Below, one piece after another: positions 20,501-31,751 of a stretch of 64,000 nt of DNA (positions are counted from its first letter, which is position 1; every line of letters begins with the position of its first letter). A program made the translations under genes and the position numbers. The notes beneath the pieces are model-generated. The model made no database searches. It was not told the origin of the DNA and was given only the letters and a program-made list of their open reading frames with translations. The stretch is from Rhynchopus sp. YZ270_cl-10 (lineage: Eukaryota; Euglenozoa; Diplonemea; Diplonemida; Diplonemidae). Location of the stretch: assembly GCA_964035575.1 (NCBI GenBank), contig OZ037877.1:558001-622000 (forward strand), given 5' to 3'.

Positions 20501-23500
20501 CTACTTCAGTGTCATGTTCTTGATCTCCACCTGTGCCATTTTGTTGCGCTGTGTGATACTAAGTGGTGTCGTGGTGGATCTGTACTTCGATGCTTCCAGT
20601 CCAGAGTCCTGTGCAGCTGCGTGCAGGGCAAGCTCCACAGCCTCGACACAGGCGTACGTCATGGTAACTGGCGGCTCACCGATTGCCTTCCCTCCTCCCG
20701 CGGTGATCTGGTTCACAGGCTCCTCAGGGAGGGTCACGTTCAGCTCAGTCGGGATCTCCCATGGTGTGGGGATCACGTACTCATCCCAGTTCATCGAACC
20801 GTCCTTTGCGTACTCAGCACTCTCCGTCATGTTCAGACCCATGCCCATCACAAACGCACCCTCCACCTGTCCGATGTCCACAATCGGGTTCACAGAGCGG
20901 CCCAGGTCGTACGTGATGTCGGCACGGTCAAAGTCGACCTGTCCTGTGAGGACGTCAAGGGTTGCCTCAATTGCAACAACTCCGTACGTGCAATACACAA
21001 TTGGTGTTTTGTCATTCACAGGACCAGAAATGCCGACATCCTCACACAGAATCGAGAGGGAGATCCCCATTTCGTACGCCTTCGCAATGACCTCAGCCCA
21101 CGACCCTGTGGGGATCAGCTTGCGCACAGGCTTCAGGCGCTCCTCAATCTGCGAGCATGCGTACTTCGCTGCCCACGTGGCCAGTTCAGATCCAACACTT
21201 CCCCCAGTAACGTCTGAAGCAGGTGTGTCCTTCTCTGTACCAATGACAGACGTGTCCTGCTCCAGGATCTTGATCTGGTTCAGCGAGATCGAGAAGAAGT
21301 ACGCAATCACCTGCACAACCTTCGTCGTCAGACCCTGGCCCATCTCAGTTCCTCCGCTCATCACGTTCACAGTTCCGTCCTTTGCAATCTTCATGCTGAT
21401 GTCCATCGAGGGCACGTTCTCAGCAGCAGTAGATCCGCCGTATCCAACAGTGAACTTCGAGGCAACCAGACTGATTCCCTTCTTCGTCCACTTGTTGGCA
21501 GCGTTGTAAGCCTGCACTGCCTGCGAACGGGCAGTGAAGTTCGAGTCTCCCTTGGTCTGTGCCCACAGCTGGTCAATGTCCCAGTTCTTCAGGGGAAGTT
21601 GGTACGGTGTAACATCGTTCTTCTTGTAGAAGTTGATCTGACGGACGACGTGGGGCTCAACACCCAGGGAGAGTGCGATGTTTGTGATGATGCGCTCCAT
21701 GAAGTAGATCCCAGGCACCCAGCCAGGTCCACGCATGGATGTGTTCGACGGGATGTCTGTTTTGCAGACAACACCGTCGAGCTTCCATGCGTCAACGTTG
21801 TAGCAGTTGTCGAAGGCAAGGAAGAAATGGTTCATTGCTGAACCACGTGACGCCCCAACACCGCTGTTGACATACGGCTGCATGGCAACGTACTTGATGA
21901 CTCCCTCCTTCGTGAATCCGTACTGCATGTCACACTCCCAGTCAGGACGCCAGCCAAGGGAACGCATGTTGGTGCCCTGCTCGTAGATCAGCGACACAGG
22001 CACCTTCATTGCGTGTGCACACACAGCAGCAAGACTCGCCACAGACACTGAGTTCGTCAGTTTTCCTCCAAACCCTCCACCACAGCGTCTGTTCTTCACC
22101 ACAACGTCCACACTCCCACCAAGGGCAGCCTTTGCCGCTGCGGCAGCCGCAACTGGCATCTGTGTGGCAGAGTGCACAACCATGGGACCCTCGTTGCTCG
22201 GGATGGCGTACGCAGACTGTGTCTCCATGTGGAAGTGGTACTGCTGCTTCATCGCCCACGTGTCCTTCTCGTTGAAGTCACTCTCCGCCTGTGCCAATGA
22301 CATGTCTCCAGTCGCCAAGTGGTAGCTGTCGTCGTCAGGATGGTACGATCCTGCCCTCCTTGCGTCAGCTACAGTAAACAGCAGGTCTGTCTTAGCACCT
22401 CCGTAATTAACGTCGATCAGCTCTGCCGCAAGCGCCGCTCCTGCAGGTGTCGTGGCAAGCGCAACCGCGAGAGGCTGGCCCATGTACGTCACCTCACCCC
22501 AAGCCGATGCAGTCAGGCCCTTGTAGCCTGGCACCTTAGAAATAGCAATCGCATCGTCAACTGTTTGAGCGAAGTGATGTTAAATGATGAAGAAATAGAT
22601 ACAAATTGCAAAATTCCAATAAATACAGAGAACTGCACGAACTGTACGAACATGATATCTACCCCAGGAATCACAACCACACGACACAGTGTATGTACAC
22701 GACACTAAACAGAGGATCACATCCACCAAAGTGAAGCTAACACAAAACCCAAAAGCACATACGAATGTACCAAGCTGCGAGCTTTTTGGCCAGGACTGGT
22801 GCTCCGTGCAGTGCGTTTGCTGCAAGTGGGATGTTCTGCAGAAGAGTTCAGGTGGTGTGGAAGGTGGAAGTGTGGTGATACGCCAACAAAGTGAATAATG
22901 ATAAACAGTGTCCCAACACACACGCATGCTGCACGACATGCACACCCGCATCTGTCCTCCTATGCATGCACATACCTGGATGTACTCAGCCTCTCCCGTC
23001 ACCTGCTTCAAGCCGTCAATCTTCGGCAGTGGCATGTTCAGCGGTGCCCTGTGTAGTGCAGTGTCGTGGTGTGGGTCATGTTGAAGCAAACAAACTCACT
23101 TCACACGCTGAATAATCACATATTTTCTGGATACTGACATTGCGGCTCCGTTGAAAATGACAGCCATGGCCACGCTCGTCACGACTGCCAAGTCAGAGGC
23201 GGGTCCCAAACGGTTCGGGGAGATAAGAACACAAGAGTCAACAAGAAACGGTACCAAAAATAAAAATAAACACAAACAAACACATACACACTTGCGTCCT
23301 GCAAGAAGGACTGCTTGCCACTTGTGAGCCCCTTCTCCAGCCACGAGCGCTTCCCCGACTCAAGGTTCGACGGAAGCGAAGGCTGCAGCGAAAGGAAGAA
23401 CTTGTAGAAGTACGACACACACAGCCTTTTGCGGAAGTCCACGTCACCGTGCGACCCAATTGGGGTCAGCGTCTGCGAGAGCTGTGTTGCTGCTGCCTGG

Positions 23501-25167
23501 AACCTGGCCTCGTCGCTCACAGACGCACCCACAAGCCCGCTCTCCACAGCAGCCACACGTGTCGGCAGTTTTCCAATACCGTTGAACACCATCACAATGC
23601 TCTTGATCACACCGTTCTCCACGTCCGCACCCATCATCGCTGCCGCAAAGGCCTCAGAGTAGATGTGGCGCTGTGCAGTGCGGTACGTCGCAAAGGTCTG
23701 TGTCGGTGTCGAGAACGGGAGCAGGAACGACTGCAGGTAGCTGTACGACAGGTCCTCTGCGTACAGCGACGCAATCGGCACAGTCTTCGCCACACCACCG
23801 CGCACGAACGTCACAGTTGCGCCCGCAGCCTCAAGCATCATCGGCCACTCTGTCGGGAACGGGTTGGCCTGGTGCTCGTACGCAAGCATCACGTTGCCTC
23901 CCACAGTCCCCATGTTCCGGATGTTGCCTCCGGGCGACAGGTGTCCGTGTCTCACAATCTCCCTGATGGCGTGTGTCTCGTTCTCAGAGTTGTGCTTCGC
24001 CACATACTCCAGAAGCGACAGCACGTCTGTGATCGACGCAGACGCCCCAATCCTCACACCGCCACTCTCAACACCACACTTCAGCAGCGTCGCCACACCG
24101 CCAATCGACACACGTGCCGAGGGCAGACGCTCCGGCCACAGCCCCTTGCTTGTGTGTCCCGCAACAAGGAAGTAGTCCTTCTTGCCCTGTGTCTGCAGGT
24201 CCCCCAGAGTCTTCACCAGCTCCGCCTCCGTCGTCACCTCCGTCCACATCGTCCCTGTGTTGTCCGCACCCACAAGGTTCCCTGTCGTTGTGGGCACAGT
24301 GGGACGCGGTGCACTCGTCTGCTTCCCTGCGAACGTCTTGTACGTCTGCAGGATGGGGCGGTACCCAGTGCAGCGGCAGTAGTTTGCGTCCACCATCTTG
24401 TCCAGCTGCTCTGCCGTGAAGGGCTCCGCAGTGTCCGCCAGACGCGAGTACAGGTTCATCACCATCCCCACAGAGCAGAACCCACACTGCGTCCCAGAGT
24501 TGTCTGCAAGCGCAGTCTGCACAGCGTGCGGCTTCTCCGTCGTCCCAATCCCAGTCCCCGTCGTGATCGCCATCCCGTTGCAGCTCAGGATCGGACGCAG
24601 ACACGTGTTGAACGACCTGCTCGTCGTCTTCCCCAGTGTCCCGTTGTTGAACGTCAACATCGCCACACACGACCCACACCGGCCCACACCGCACGACCTG
24701 CGTGCACCAGAGTTCGGCACGTTTGCCGCAATCCAGTCGTGCACCGACAGGCTTGCTGTGATGTTCGCTGTCTTGATGTTGATTGTGTACGGCTTTCCGT
24801 TCACAGTGAAGCTGCACACCTCCGACACTGCAGCCACGGGGCGTGGTGCGATTGTGGCCACTGCCACTGCTGCCTTCGCCTGCTGCTGCTGCTGCGGCTG
24901 CTGCTTCTGCACAACAGGTGCAGCAGGCTTCTGCACAGCAGGTGCCGCCTGCTTCGCCGCTGGCTTCTGCACAACAAGCTTCGCGTTCCGCACCTTGATG
25001 TACCCGTTCTGCCCGTCACGCGTCACCACACGCAGGTGCTCGCCCTCACGACGCACAAGTCCCACAACCGTCCCGTTCGGCAGCATCGCACTGTGCGCCT
25101 CCCCGACAGCAGGGCGGAACGCCACTGCTGGGTGGCCGTCTGCCTGGTTCAGCATCACGCATTGCAT
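20501..25167 (-). CDS. XDH: Xanthine dehydrogenase/aldehyde oxidase family protein with N-terminal SH3b-like domain, copy 2
   Basis: Tandem paralogue offset by exactly 6,696 bp at both start and stop. Proposed exons: 25167-23292, 23094-22976, 22835-22763 and 22560-20501. The sum is 4,128 nt, about 1,375 residues, in frame. Domain order is as in copy 1: SH3b-like, Gln-rich linker, two [2Fe-2S], FAD, Mo. Exon 1 differs from copy 1 at only a few residues (for example GHPAV for GYPAV). The Mo domain differs in blocks: GGGFGGK (family consensus) instead of GGAYGGK, and PYVNSGVGASRGSAMNHFF instead of AYVNSGIGPNRVASLNKFF before the shared CKTDIP..TSMRGPGW segment. Copy 2 looks closer to family consensus. 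Intron 1 holds about 100 bp absent from copy 1 (see 23130-23240). Confidence 0.85.
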
Positions 25168-25959
25168 CTTGGATCACGTCTGCAAACCCTGGGGTGTGGT
25201 GCGGTTGCTAGGGTGCGGGCAAGGGGGAAGGTGGGGGTAGGTTTTGGAAAAAAAGAAAACAAACATTCGGTTTTTGACAACAAAATCGTGTCTAACATAC
25301 GTTTCCTATAAAATAAAGCAACAAAAGAGAAGTTGAATGTGCAAATACTTCCTATCGGAAGCAGGCAAAACATAAATAATAAAAAATCAAGCTGACGTTT
25401 TTAGCCAAAAAGAAAACTTGTCAACTGACTACGCCTCTCTTGCACACATCTCAAAAAAACAGTGAAACATCTCTTACTCGAAGCTGGGGGGTGCACCAAA
25501 TAAGACTGAACACCGCTTGCAGAACAAAGAATTCTTTTTCGATACTTCTTTGGCACAGCACGTACAGCACTGCTGTCTGCACGACCTGCTTTTTTTCTTT
25601 TTTTCCTTTTCCTTTTTCTTCTAAAATACTCTATTCCCCCTCCCCCTTTTTTTCCTTTTGTTTCTAAAAAAGGCAGAACTGCCTTTCCCTGAAAGCCTCT
25701 AAGTCACAGCAACAAATATAAAATAGTATGGTTATAGACAAGAAGATGATACGTGCGCCAACGATGATGACACACACATACATCTTCAAAAAAAAAAAAA
25801 AATTCAAATGAGAATCAACACAAAATCTGACGTTCAGGATATGACAACTGAATAAAAAGGGCCTTTTTTCTCCCCCTCGTGTATCACCTCAAATATTGCT
25901 TCGTCTTTCATGGAAGCATAGTGACGATGTGAAAAAACACAATATTGTGTCATCCTCTT
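25168..25959. other. Intergenic DNA between XDH copy 2 and the kinase gene
   Basis: No gene recognised. It is rich in T/C tracts around 25590-25670 and has a short 'gagaagttgaatgtgcaaa' motif near 25330 that is dispersed in the window. It must contain the promoter of XDH copy 2 and the 3' UTR of the kinase gene; no clear TATA or poly-A signal was chosen. Confidence 0.5.
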
Positions 25960-28900
25960 TTAAGCCGCTTTCTTCATGGCAAGCGCCTCTTCCTTGGTAA
26001 CACGCTTTCTTTTGCTTCTGTTTGGGCTGGGTTTGGTGCTTGTTGCGTCGTTGTCTTCAGCGTCATCTTCTTCGTCTTCGAACTCTTTGAGGATGGCTGC
26101 TGCAGTTGGACGGTCTTCGGCACGTGGGGAAAGCATCTTCTTCACTATCGATCTGCTAAACTCTGAGACCCGCAGGCTAGAAGGCAGCTCAAGATCCCCC
26201 TGGGGGCCAACACCTAACCCCAACCCACCCCTTCCACCATCAACAAAGGGCTTTTTCCCAAAGAGAAGCTGAAAGAAGACCACCCCAGCAGACCAGATGT
26301 CCACCTTGGTTGAAATCTTCTCCCCATCCCCAAAGCATTCTGGAGGCAGGTAGCTGAACGTTCCGGCACCGTGGCTGGTCAGTTCGATCTCGCCTTGGGT
26401 CGAACTGAGTTGCTTGGAGAGGCCGAAGTCTGTGAGTTTTATGGTCATTTGCTCGAAGAAGAGGATGTTGGGTGGTTTGATGTCGTAGTGGATGATCTTT
26501 GTGGGGTGCGTGGGGTCGGAGAGGTAGGAGAGTGCGCAGAGGATTTGGCGGAGAATGATCTTGGCGTCACGTTCGCGCATCATGCCGCCTTGGTGCTGCA
26601 GGTAGGTAGCTAGGTCCTCTCGTGTGGTGTACTCCATGACCGTGGCGAAGGAGCTGCCGTCAATGTCAAAGCAGTCGAGCAGCTTGACAATGTGAGCATG
26701 CGAAAGGTTCTTCTGGATCTCGCTCTCTCGTCGCGTGTGGCGAATGAAGTTCTGCTTCCTCTCCTCAGTCCATGTGTTGCTCAGTTGATGCACCTTGACT
26801 GCAACCATATCGCCAGTTGACCGGTCAAATGCTTTCCACACCTCCGAAAACCCGCCTTTTCCTATTAAACTCAAAATGAGGTATCGTGAGTCCAAAACAG
26901 GGTGTTTGTTCAGCCGGGATATGTCCTCCTGTTTCTGGAGCTGGTGGGCGTTCGTGTGGGCGGTGCGGGCGGAGCTGAGGTGGTCGAGTTGGCGTTGAGC
27001 CTCGAGCACCTCCTTGCGGATGAACTGAAGCTCAAGGCGTTCTGCACCGTCGAGAACGAAGTCGGGCTCGCAGTAGCGTGTCGGCTGTGACGTGGCTGCG
27101 GCAGAGGGGGTGCTCTTCTTGTCCTTCGCCTCAAGCAGGCGCGCCCGGTGGTTGATTGAAGACTGATGTGGTGGAGGGGTAGTTCAGGTGTTTGAAAACA
27201 GAGTTTGTGCAAAAAATAGAAACTAACTTTCGGTTCTGAATAAAAAGAAAACAATGAAAAACAACTTTTTCGTTTATCGCTCCGCAAGCTTGTTGTGTTT
27301 TTTCGCTGAAGTGTGTGTTGTATGAGAGAGAAAAAATAATGAGTGAGAAAACACAAGCTGGCGGGCACGCACCTTCCGTCGTTTCTATTTCCTATTGTCA
27401 AGTACCTTGATTTACAAAAAAAAAAAAGACCCGTAAAATTGAGCTGTGGTTCTACGTCTCGTCTGAGGGAGAACTAAAAAAGACTCTGGTGTTTGGTTCT
27501 AGGGTGGTGTCGTGGAATATCGCAATGTAGATATGCTACAATGCGTGTGTTGTTGTGCATGAGTCGGAAAAGAAATACTCAAAAGAGTTGAAGGATACGT
27601 AAGGGGTGTAGGGGTGGTTTGGCTGTACCTCAAGTGCCTTCTTCCGTTCCTCCATGGTTGTCATCTGGGTGCGCAGCTCGCGGAATTTGACACCTTCGTT
27701 TTCATGCGAAAAAAGCCCACTCTGCAGGAGGTGTGTTGGTTGGTTTTTGAAAGTGTTAATGTGACTGCATAGAATCCGTTGAAAATGGCCCTTTATTGCA
27801 AAAATAAGAAATAAGAGTAGTTGAAACATGCTATAACGTGTCTCAGTCGATAGCCGCAGAAAAAAAATAGGGAGAAAACTTGGAACGTGAAGCTTCCCTG
27901 TCCTGCGTATCCACTTTACTTCCAACCGGCATCGTACAGCATCGGTGCGGGAGGGGGAAATAAGAAAATACAACAAACTTTTTTGACTTGAAAATACAAA
28001 AAGCCTTCTCGTGATAGTGCACCTTTTGGTAGGATCGGTACTGGGGTGGTGACTAATCATGAATAAAAGAAAAGTTGGTAAGATGACCCTAATGTTGACT
28101 AAGCCTCTCGTGCTTAGTCACCTTGAAATAAAAAGTGAAGTTGATAGTGTAAACGCCTCTGGGACGCAGGCCCTGACACTCCGCGGGTTATCGAACCCCG
28201 GAGTTGTTGCGCTTGGGAATAAAAAAGCCAACATACCGCAGGGGCAGACCCAAGGTCCAACTGCTGCAGCGCTGTTTCCCTCCTCAGGCGGTATCGTTGC
28301 AGCTGTGTGCTTGCGCACAATGACTTTTCTACAAGCGGTATCTGTGTGTGGTTGTGCATTGAAAAAAAAGGTACTACTTTTTCCCCATTCGTTTAGTACA
28401 GACGCCACAAAAGACACTCTTCACTCTCATTCATTTCAACCTCAGTAGTTAATGCTGGCCCTGCAAAAAAACTGCTCAATTTTCCTCCAAAAAAAAAAAT
28501 CCTAACAAACACATTCTGATTCTAGAAACGCCAAAAAAAAAACCCACACACATACCAACGCTGCTTCATGATGCCGCAAAGCTTCCCCTGCGACCGCTGT
28601 ATCCGATGCACACCATTGCGTATACTGCGAGAGGACGTGCCTGCAGTTGCCCCAGAAGGAGAGCGGGATGTTGTGGCGCCGTGCGTCGTCCTCTGTCATA
28701 GAGGCTATTGTGCGGAGGTGGTCAGCCTTGGGTGCTGCTGCTACTGCTGGCGCTACCGTTGCTGCCACTGTTGCCGTTGCCGTTGTTGTTGTTGTTGCTG
28801 CTGCCTCTGTGGGGGCAGGCGCGGCCGTGGTTGCAGGGCTTGTGGCAGGTGTGGTGGCAGCCCCTTTCTTCTCCTCACTTTCGCTGTGCTTGGATCGCTT

Positions 28901-29200
28901 GGAATTGCTGTCATCCGTCGTATCATCAAAGAGGTCCGAGGTGTCTCCTTCTCCCATATTCAACACCCTCAGCCCCCCTTTCCCCACCGTCACCCCTGTC
29001 GCCCCACCCATTGCTTGAAAGGGCCGTCTTGGGGCGGTCCAGTTGCTGATCTGCACCTGCTTTGGCACGATCTTCTTTTTCTGCCGTTTGCGTGGAGGCT
29101 CATGATGGTCCTCCCGCGCCTCAGCTGGGGTGGAAGACACGGCAGGGGTGGAGGCAACGGTCTTTGCCAACACAACGTCCTTTGGGCTGTCTTCCTTCAT
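25960..29200 (-). CDS. TLK: Tousled-like protein kinase
   Basis: Spliced gene with exons 29200-28556, 27721-27629 and 27162-25960. All junctions are phase 0, with donors GTATGT and GTACAG and CAG/TCAG acceptors, giving 646 residues. Exon 1 encodes a Ser/Thr/Ala-rich N-terminus with a basic nuclear-localisation-like patch (PPRKRQKKK). Exon 2 and the start of exon 3 form a charged helical region (FRELRTQMTTMEERKKALE, NHRARLLEAKDKK), as in TLK coiled coils. The kinase domain starts near HPVLDSRYLILSLIGKGGFSEVWKAFD and has the catalytic Lys (VAVKVHQL), HYDIKPPNIL, DFGLSKQL, a TSHGAGTFSYLPPECF segment and KVDIWSAGVVFFQLLFGKKPF. Each matches the distinctive TLK versions. TLKs are nuclear Ser/Thr kinases that phosphorylate the histone chaperone Asf1. 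The C-terminus is acidic and then basic (NRSKRKRVTKEE). Exon 1 could be a separate gene, but frame and TLK-like content argue against that. Confidence 0.88.
27230..27415. repeat. Dispersed repeat inside kinase intron 2
   Basis: It shares an ordered set of matches with about 47390-47530: 'ctttttcgtttatcgc(t/a)ccgcaa', '(g)cgggcacgcacc(t/a)tccgtcgttt' and 'ctattcgtcaa/cctattgtcaa'. A mobile fragment is likely. Confidence 0.6.
28060..28225 (+). repeat. Composite small repeat in kinase intron 1 (SINE-like)
   Basis: Contains the conserved hairpin motif (28074-28124), then 'gtgaagttgatagtgtaaacgcctc', then a hairpin 'ctccgcgggttatcgaaccccggag'-type at about 28180-28206. The last two parts recur together at about 54437-54525. 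The 'ggttatcgaacccc' box resembles a Pol III B box, suggesting a SINE or small structured RNA. Confidence 0.5.
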
Positions 29201-30128
29201 CTCACCTCCCGATGCGGAATGGATAGGACGGTAGGGGAGGAGGAGGAGTGGCAACCTCCCCCTAGGTGTTGTGATTGGTTCCCTTTTTTGACAAAACAAA
29301 AAAAAGGAGGGTGGTGGAGATGTGTAAAGGGTGGGTGGCAACGAACGGAGTTTCTGGTAAAGTGGGGGGGGTTTTTTTTTGGATGCGGGGTGTGAGAGGA
29401 GTAGAAATGTTGTTGATTTTTTGCCCCCAAGAAATTGTAGAGGGGGAGGGTAGGGAAAGAGAGAGGAAGGGGGGTGGTGGTGTGCAGTTTGCGGTAATGA
29501 AGCGACATAAGAATGTTGTATACATTGCTGTGAAACAGATGTAGGAAAAGAGGAAAAGTTTTGAAATGCTGGAGTGCGCCGAAGAAGCCGTAGCTTCGTC
29601 ACTTTGAGAACCGAAGAAAAAAAACACAGAAATGTTTTCCTCTTCTCTTGTCAAACAGAAACCAATCACGTTGCACAAAAAAAAACTACATCCTTGGTGC
29701 TCCTGACGACCCCATATTGCGTACTTGTTGCGTACTTCTTGCGCACTTTGTGCACAAAAAATACAGGAATGCCCTATATTGCGTACTTCTTGCGTACTTA
29801 GTGCGTAGTTGTTGCGTACTTGGTATTTTGGATTTCTGGGGCACCAATCCTGAGGAAAGGTGGGCTGCCTGCGTCCCCTTGCGGCCAGCAGAGGTGTCTA
29901 CACCGTTTTGTATCTCTCTGAAAACAAACAAAATGCCAATCCACCGTCCCAACGACATCAGGGGGTACTCCCGTACACCTGTTGGGTAAAAAAAAAAGGG
30001 GGCCTCTCGCTCAGTTGCCTTGTCTTAACCCCTATTGAACACTGAAATGGAAAAAACGACCCTTTTGTAATAAGGATCGAACCCAGTCGCATTTGAAAAC
30101 CCTCACTTTGTCATTTCATCACGTCACC
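29201..30128. other. Intergenic DNA between kinase and ankyrin genes, with a degenerate minisatellite
   Basis: 29201-29560 is pyrimidine-rich on the minus strand and should hold the kinase promoter and 5' UTR. From about 29718 to 29822 a 'ttgcgtactt' decamer repeats irregularly. No gene recognised; the overlapping frames here are low complexity. Confidence 0.5.
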
Positions 30129-30899
30129 CTAAATCTTCGCAAGCCGCAACATGCAGATGCAAAATTCGTTGTAGCTCACATATTCTTGCCCTTCTTCCAG
30201 CTTCAGCTTTGGAAGCGGTGCACCCATTGTGTCCATAGATGCCCACAGCTTCCGGAAGGCCTCCGCTTCAATCCCTTTGGGGCCTGCGTGCTGTGTCCAT
30301 AGCGCGCCTAGCTCATGATCGGAGATGCAGTCCCCTGTGATGTTGACGTTGTGTAGGGGGAGGTGCCCTGAGGAGGAGAGGTACTCTGCTGCAGTGCGTC
30401 CAGAGTGGTCTCTCAGGCCTGGGTCCGCCCCTTTCTCGAGAAGGTAGATGCAGAGGGTCTTGAAGCTGTGTTGTGCGGCAACGTGGAGGGCCGTCATGCC
30501 ATGGTCGTCTAGTGCATTTACCTCAGCACCGCTGAGGACAAGATACATTGCGACAGCCTGTTTGTTGAGCATCGCAGCAGTGTGTAGAGCAGTGCGATGT
30601 GCATGGCGGGTGTTTCGTTTGTCCACTGTTGCGCCCAACCGGACCACCTGCATGACAATGCCGATGACCCCGCGGGCAGCGGAGAGATGTAAAATAGGCA
30701 CCCCGTTGTCGTCGGTAGCATCAGCGTCGTCACCACAGAGCAAAGCCGCCTCCACCTCCGCAGCAGTGCCGTGAAGGACTGCAGAGACAACACCCGTATC
30801 CCCAATATGAGCTGGGGCAACCGTTAGCACCACCTTCCCCCAATCCACACCACCCAACTCACATTTATTGTTCACAACATCCGCGAAACGGCCGGGCAT
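30129..30899 (-). CDS. Ankyrin-repeat protein with a C-terminal EF-hand-like helical region
   Basis: Single-exon frame of 256 residues. At least three to four ankyrin repeats run from about residue 64 to 185 (NGVPILHLSAARG, HRTALHTAAMLN, HGMTALHVAAQHS, SGRTAAEYLSSSG), each with the usual second helix and a G-A-x-V/P turn. The last 65 residues are helical and acidic (ISDHELGALW, FRKLWASMD, EEGQEYVSYNEFCICMLRLAKI) and look like a degenerate EF-hand pair, without clear calcium-binding loops. Ankyrin repeats mediate protein-protein contacts; no specific partner can be inferred. No signal peptide or membrane segment. The start at MPGRFADVV is the first ATG in the frame. Confidence 0.8.
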   Translation of the reverse strand: MPGRFADVVNNKCELGGVDWGKVVLTVAPAHIGDTGVVSAVLHGTAAEVEAALLCGDDADATDDNGVPILHLSAARGVIGIVMQVVRLGATVDKRNTRHAHRTALHTAAMLNKQAVAMYLVLSGAEVNALDDHGMTALHVAAQHSFKTLCIYLLEKGADPGLRDHSGRTAAEYLSSSGHLPLHNVNITGDCISDHELGALWTQHAGPKGIEAEAFRKLWASMDTMGAPLPKLKLEEGQEYVSYNEFCICMLRLAKI

Positions 30900-31751
30900 A
30901 TTTAAAGGGGGGGAGAGGCTGTTAGGATGATAAACTTAGTATGGAAAAAGGAGAAAAAGGCAGAGGGTGAGAGATTTGGTTTCGCTACAATTTGAGTTTT
31001 TGTTTGGGGTATGGGGGGCGGGGGAGTGGTACAATGGAAAGATCGGAAAGTTGAAATGAATTTGCGTCACATCATTTTTTCCCCCCTCATACAGTGTTAT
31101 TGAGGGTTTTATGCTCCAGCTTTTTGTTGCATTGGGGGGGGAGCGCTGTGCTCATTGTCAACAGCAGGATATGTTTGGGATAATGTCATTTTCCCATTTA
31201 CCAGCATTGCGGTAGATTGCTGTATCGTGTGGTTCATGCGGAGAGTCGTGGTGCGTGGTGTCTTGGTGGTGAGGCTTGTGGGGATTGTATCTCGACCATG
31301 TGTTGTCTGTGTTTGTGAAGGTGAAGGGTGATTGGATATGATGTAAATCCTGTACAATCGTACAGAATATCACCGCTCTCTGACGGTCAAGATGAATGCT
31401 TAGAAGCGTATTCTATAGGGAATTGTTTCATATGCTAACTATTCTACTGAATACGGTGGCTAAAGAAAGTTCCGCCTAAGAAAAGTTCCGCCTAAAGTAA
31501 TTTCCACCATCAATTTCAATTTCCGCCATTAGTTCAGGCGTAAACTTTCTTTAACCACTGTAGAAGGTATAATAGGGTGCACTAAATGTACCCAAACATA
31601 TAGGGAAGAAAGAAAAAAAGTGTGGTACACTGACCGGGCTGTACTCCAACCATTACTACAATCCATTTCGTTACATCTGATATCTACTCCCGCTTTTACT
31701 CAAAAAAAGGGTTGACTTGAAATACGCCCTCTCGTGAAACAGTGTACACCT
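30900..31751. other. Intergenic DNA with a small foldback element
   Basis: No gene recognised. 31455-31562 is a foldback: 'ggtggctaaagaaagtt' near the left end and 'aactttctttaaccactg' at the right end, with 'aaagttccgcctaa' repeated inside. Its layout resembles the MITEs at 11.4 and 13.0 kb. Confidence 0.55.

Noticed and set aside
23449-25311. 620-codon open frame on the plus strand
   Set aside because: Exact antisense of XDH copy 2 exon 1; Arg/His/Leu-rich composition is typical of a shadow of GC-rich coding DNA. Copy 1 has the same antisense frames only in shorter pieces.
28175-28210. tRNA gene suggested by the 'ggttatcgaacccc' box
   Set aside because: The loop is eight rather than seven nucleotides, and no acceptor, D or anticodon arm can be folded. 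Kept only as a SINE-like repeat.
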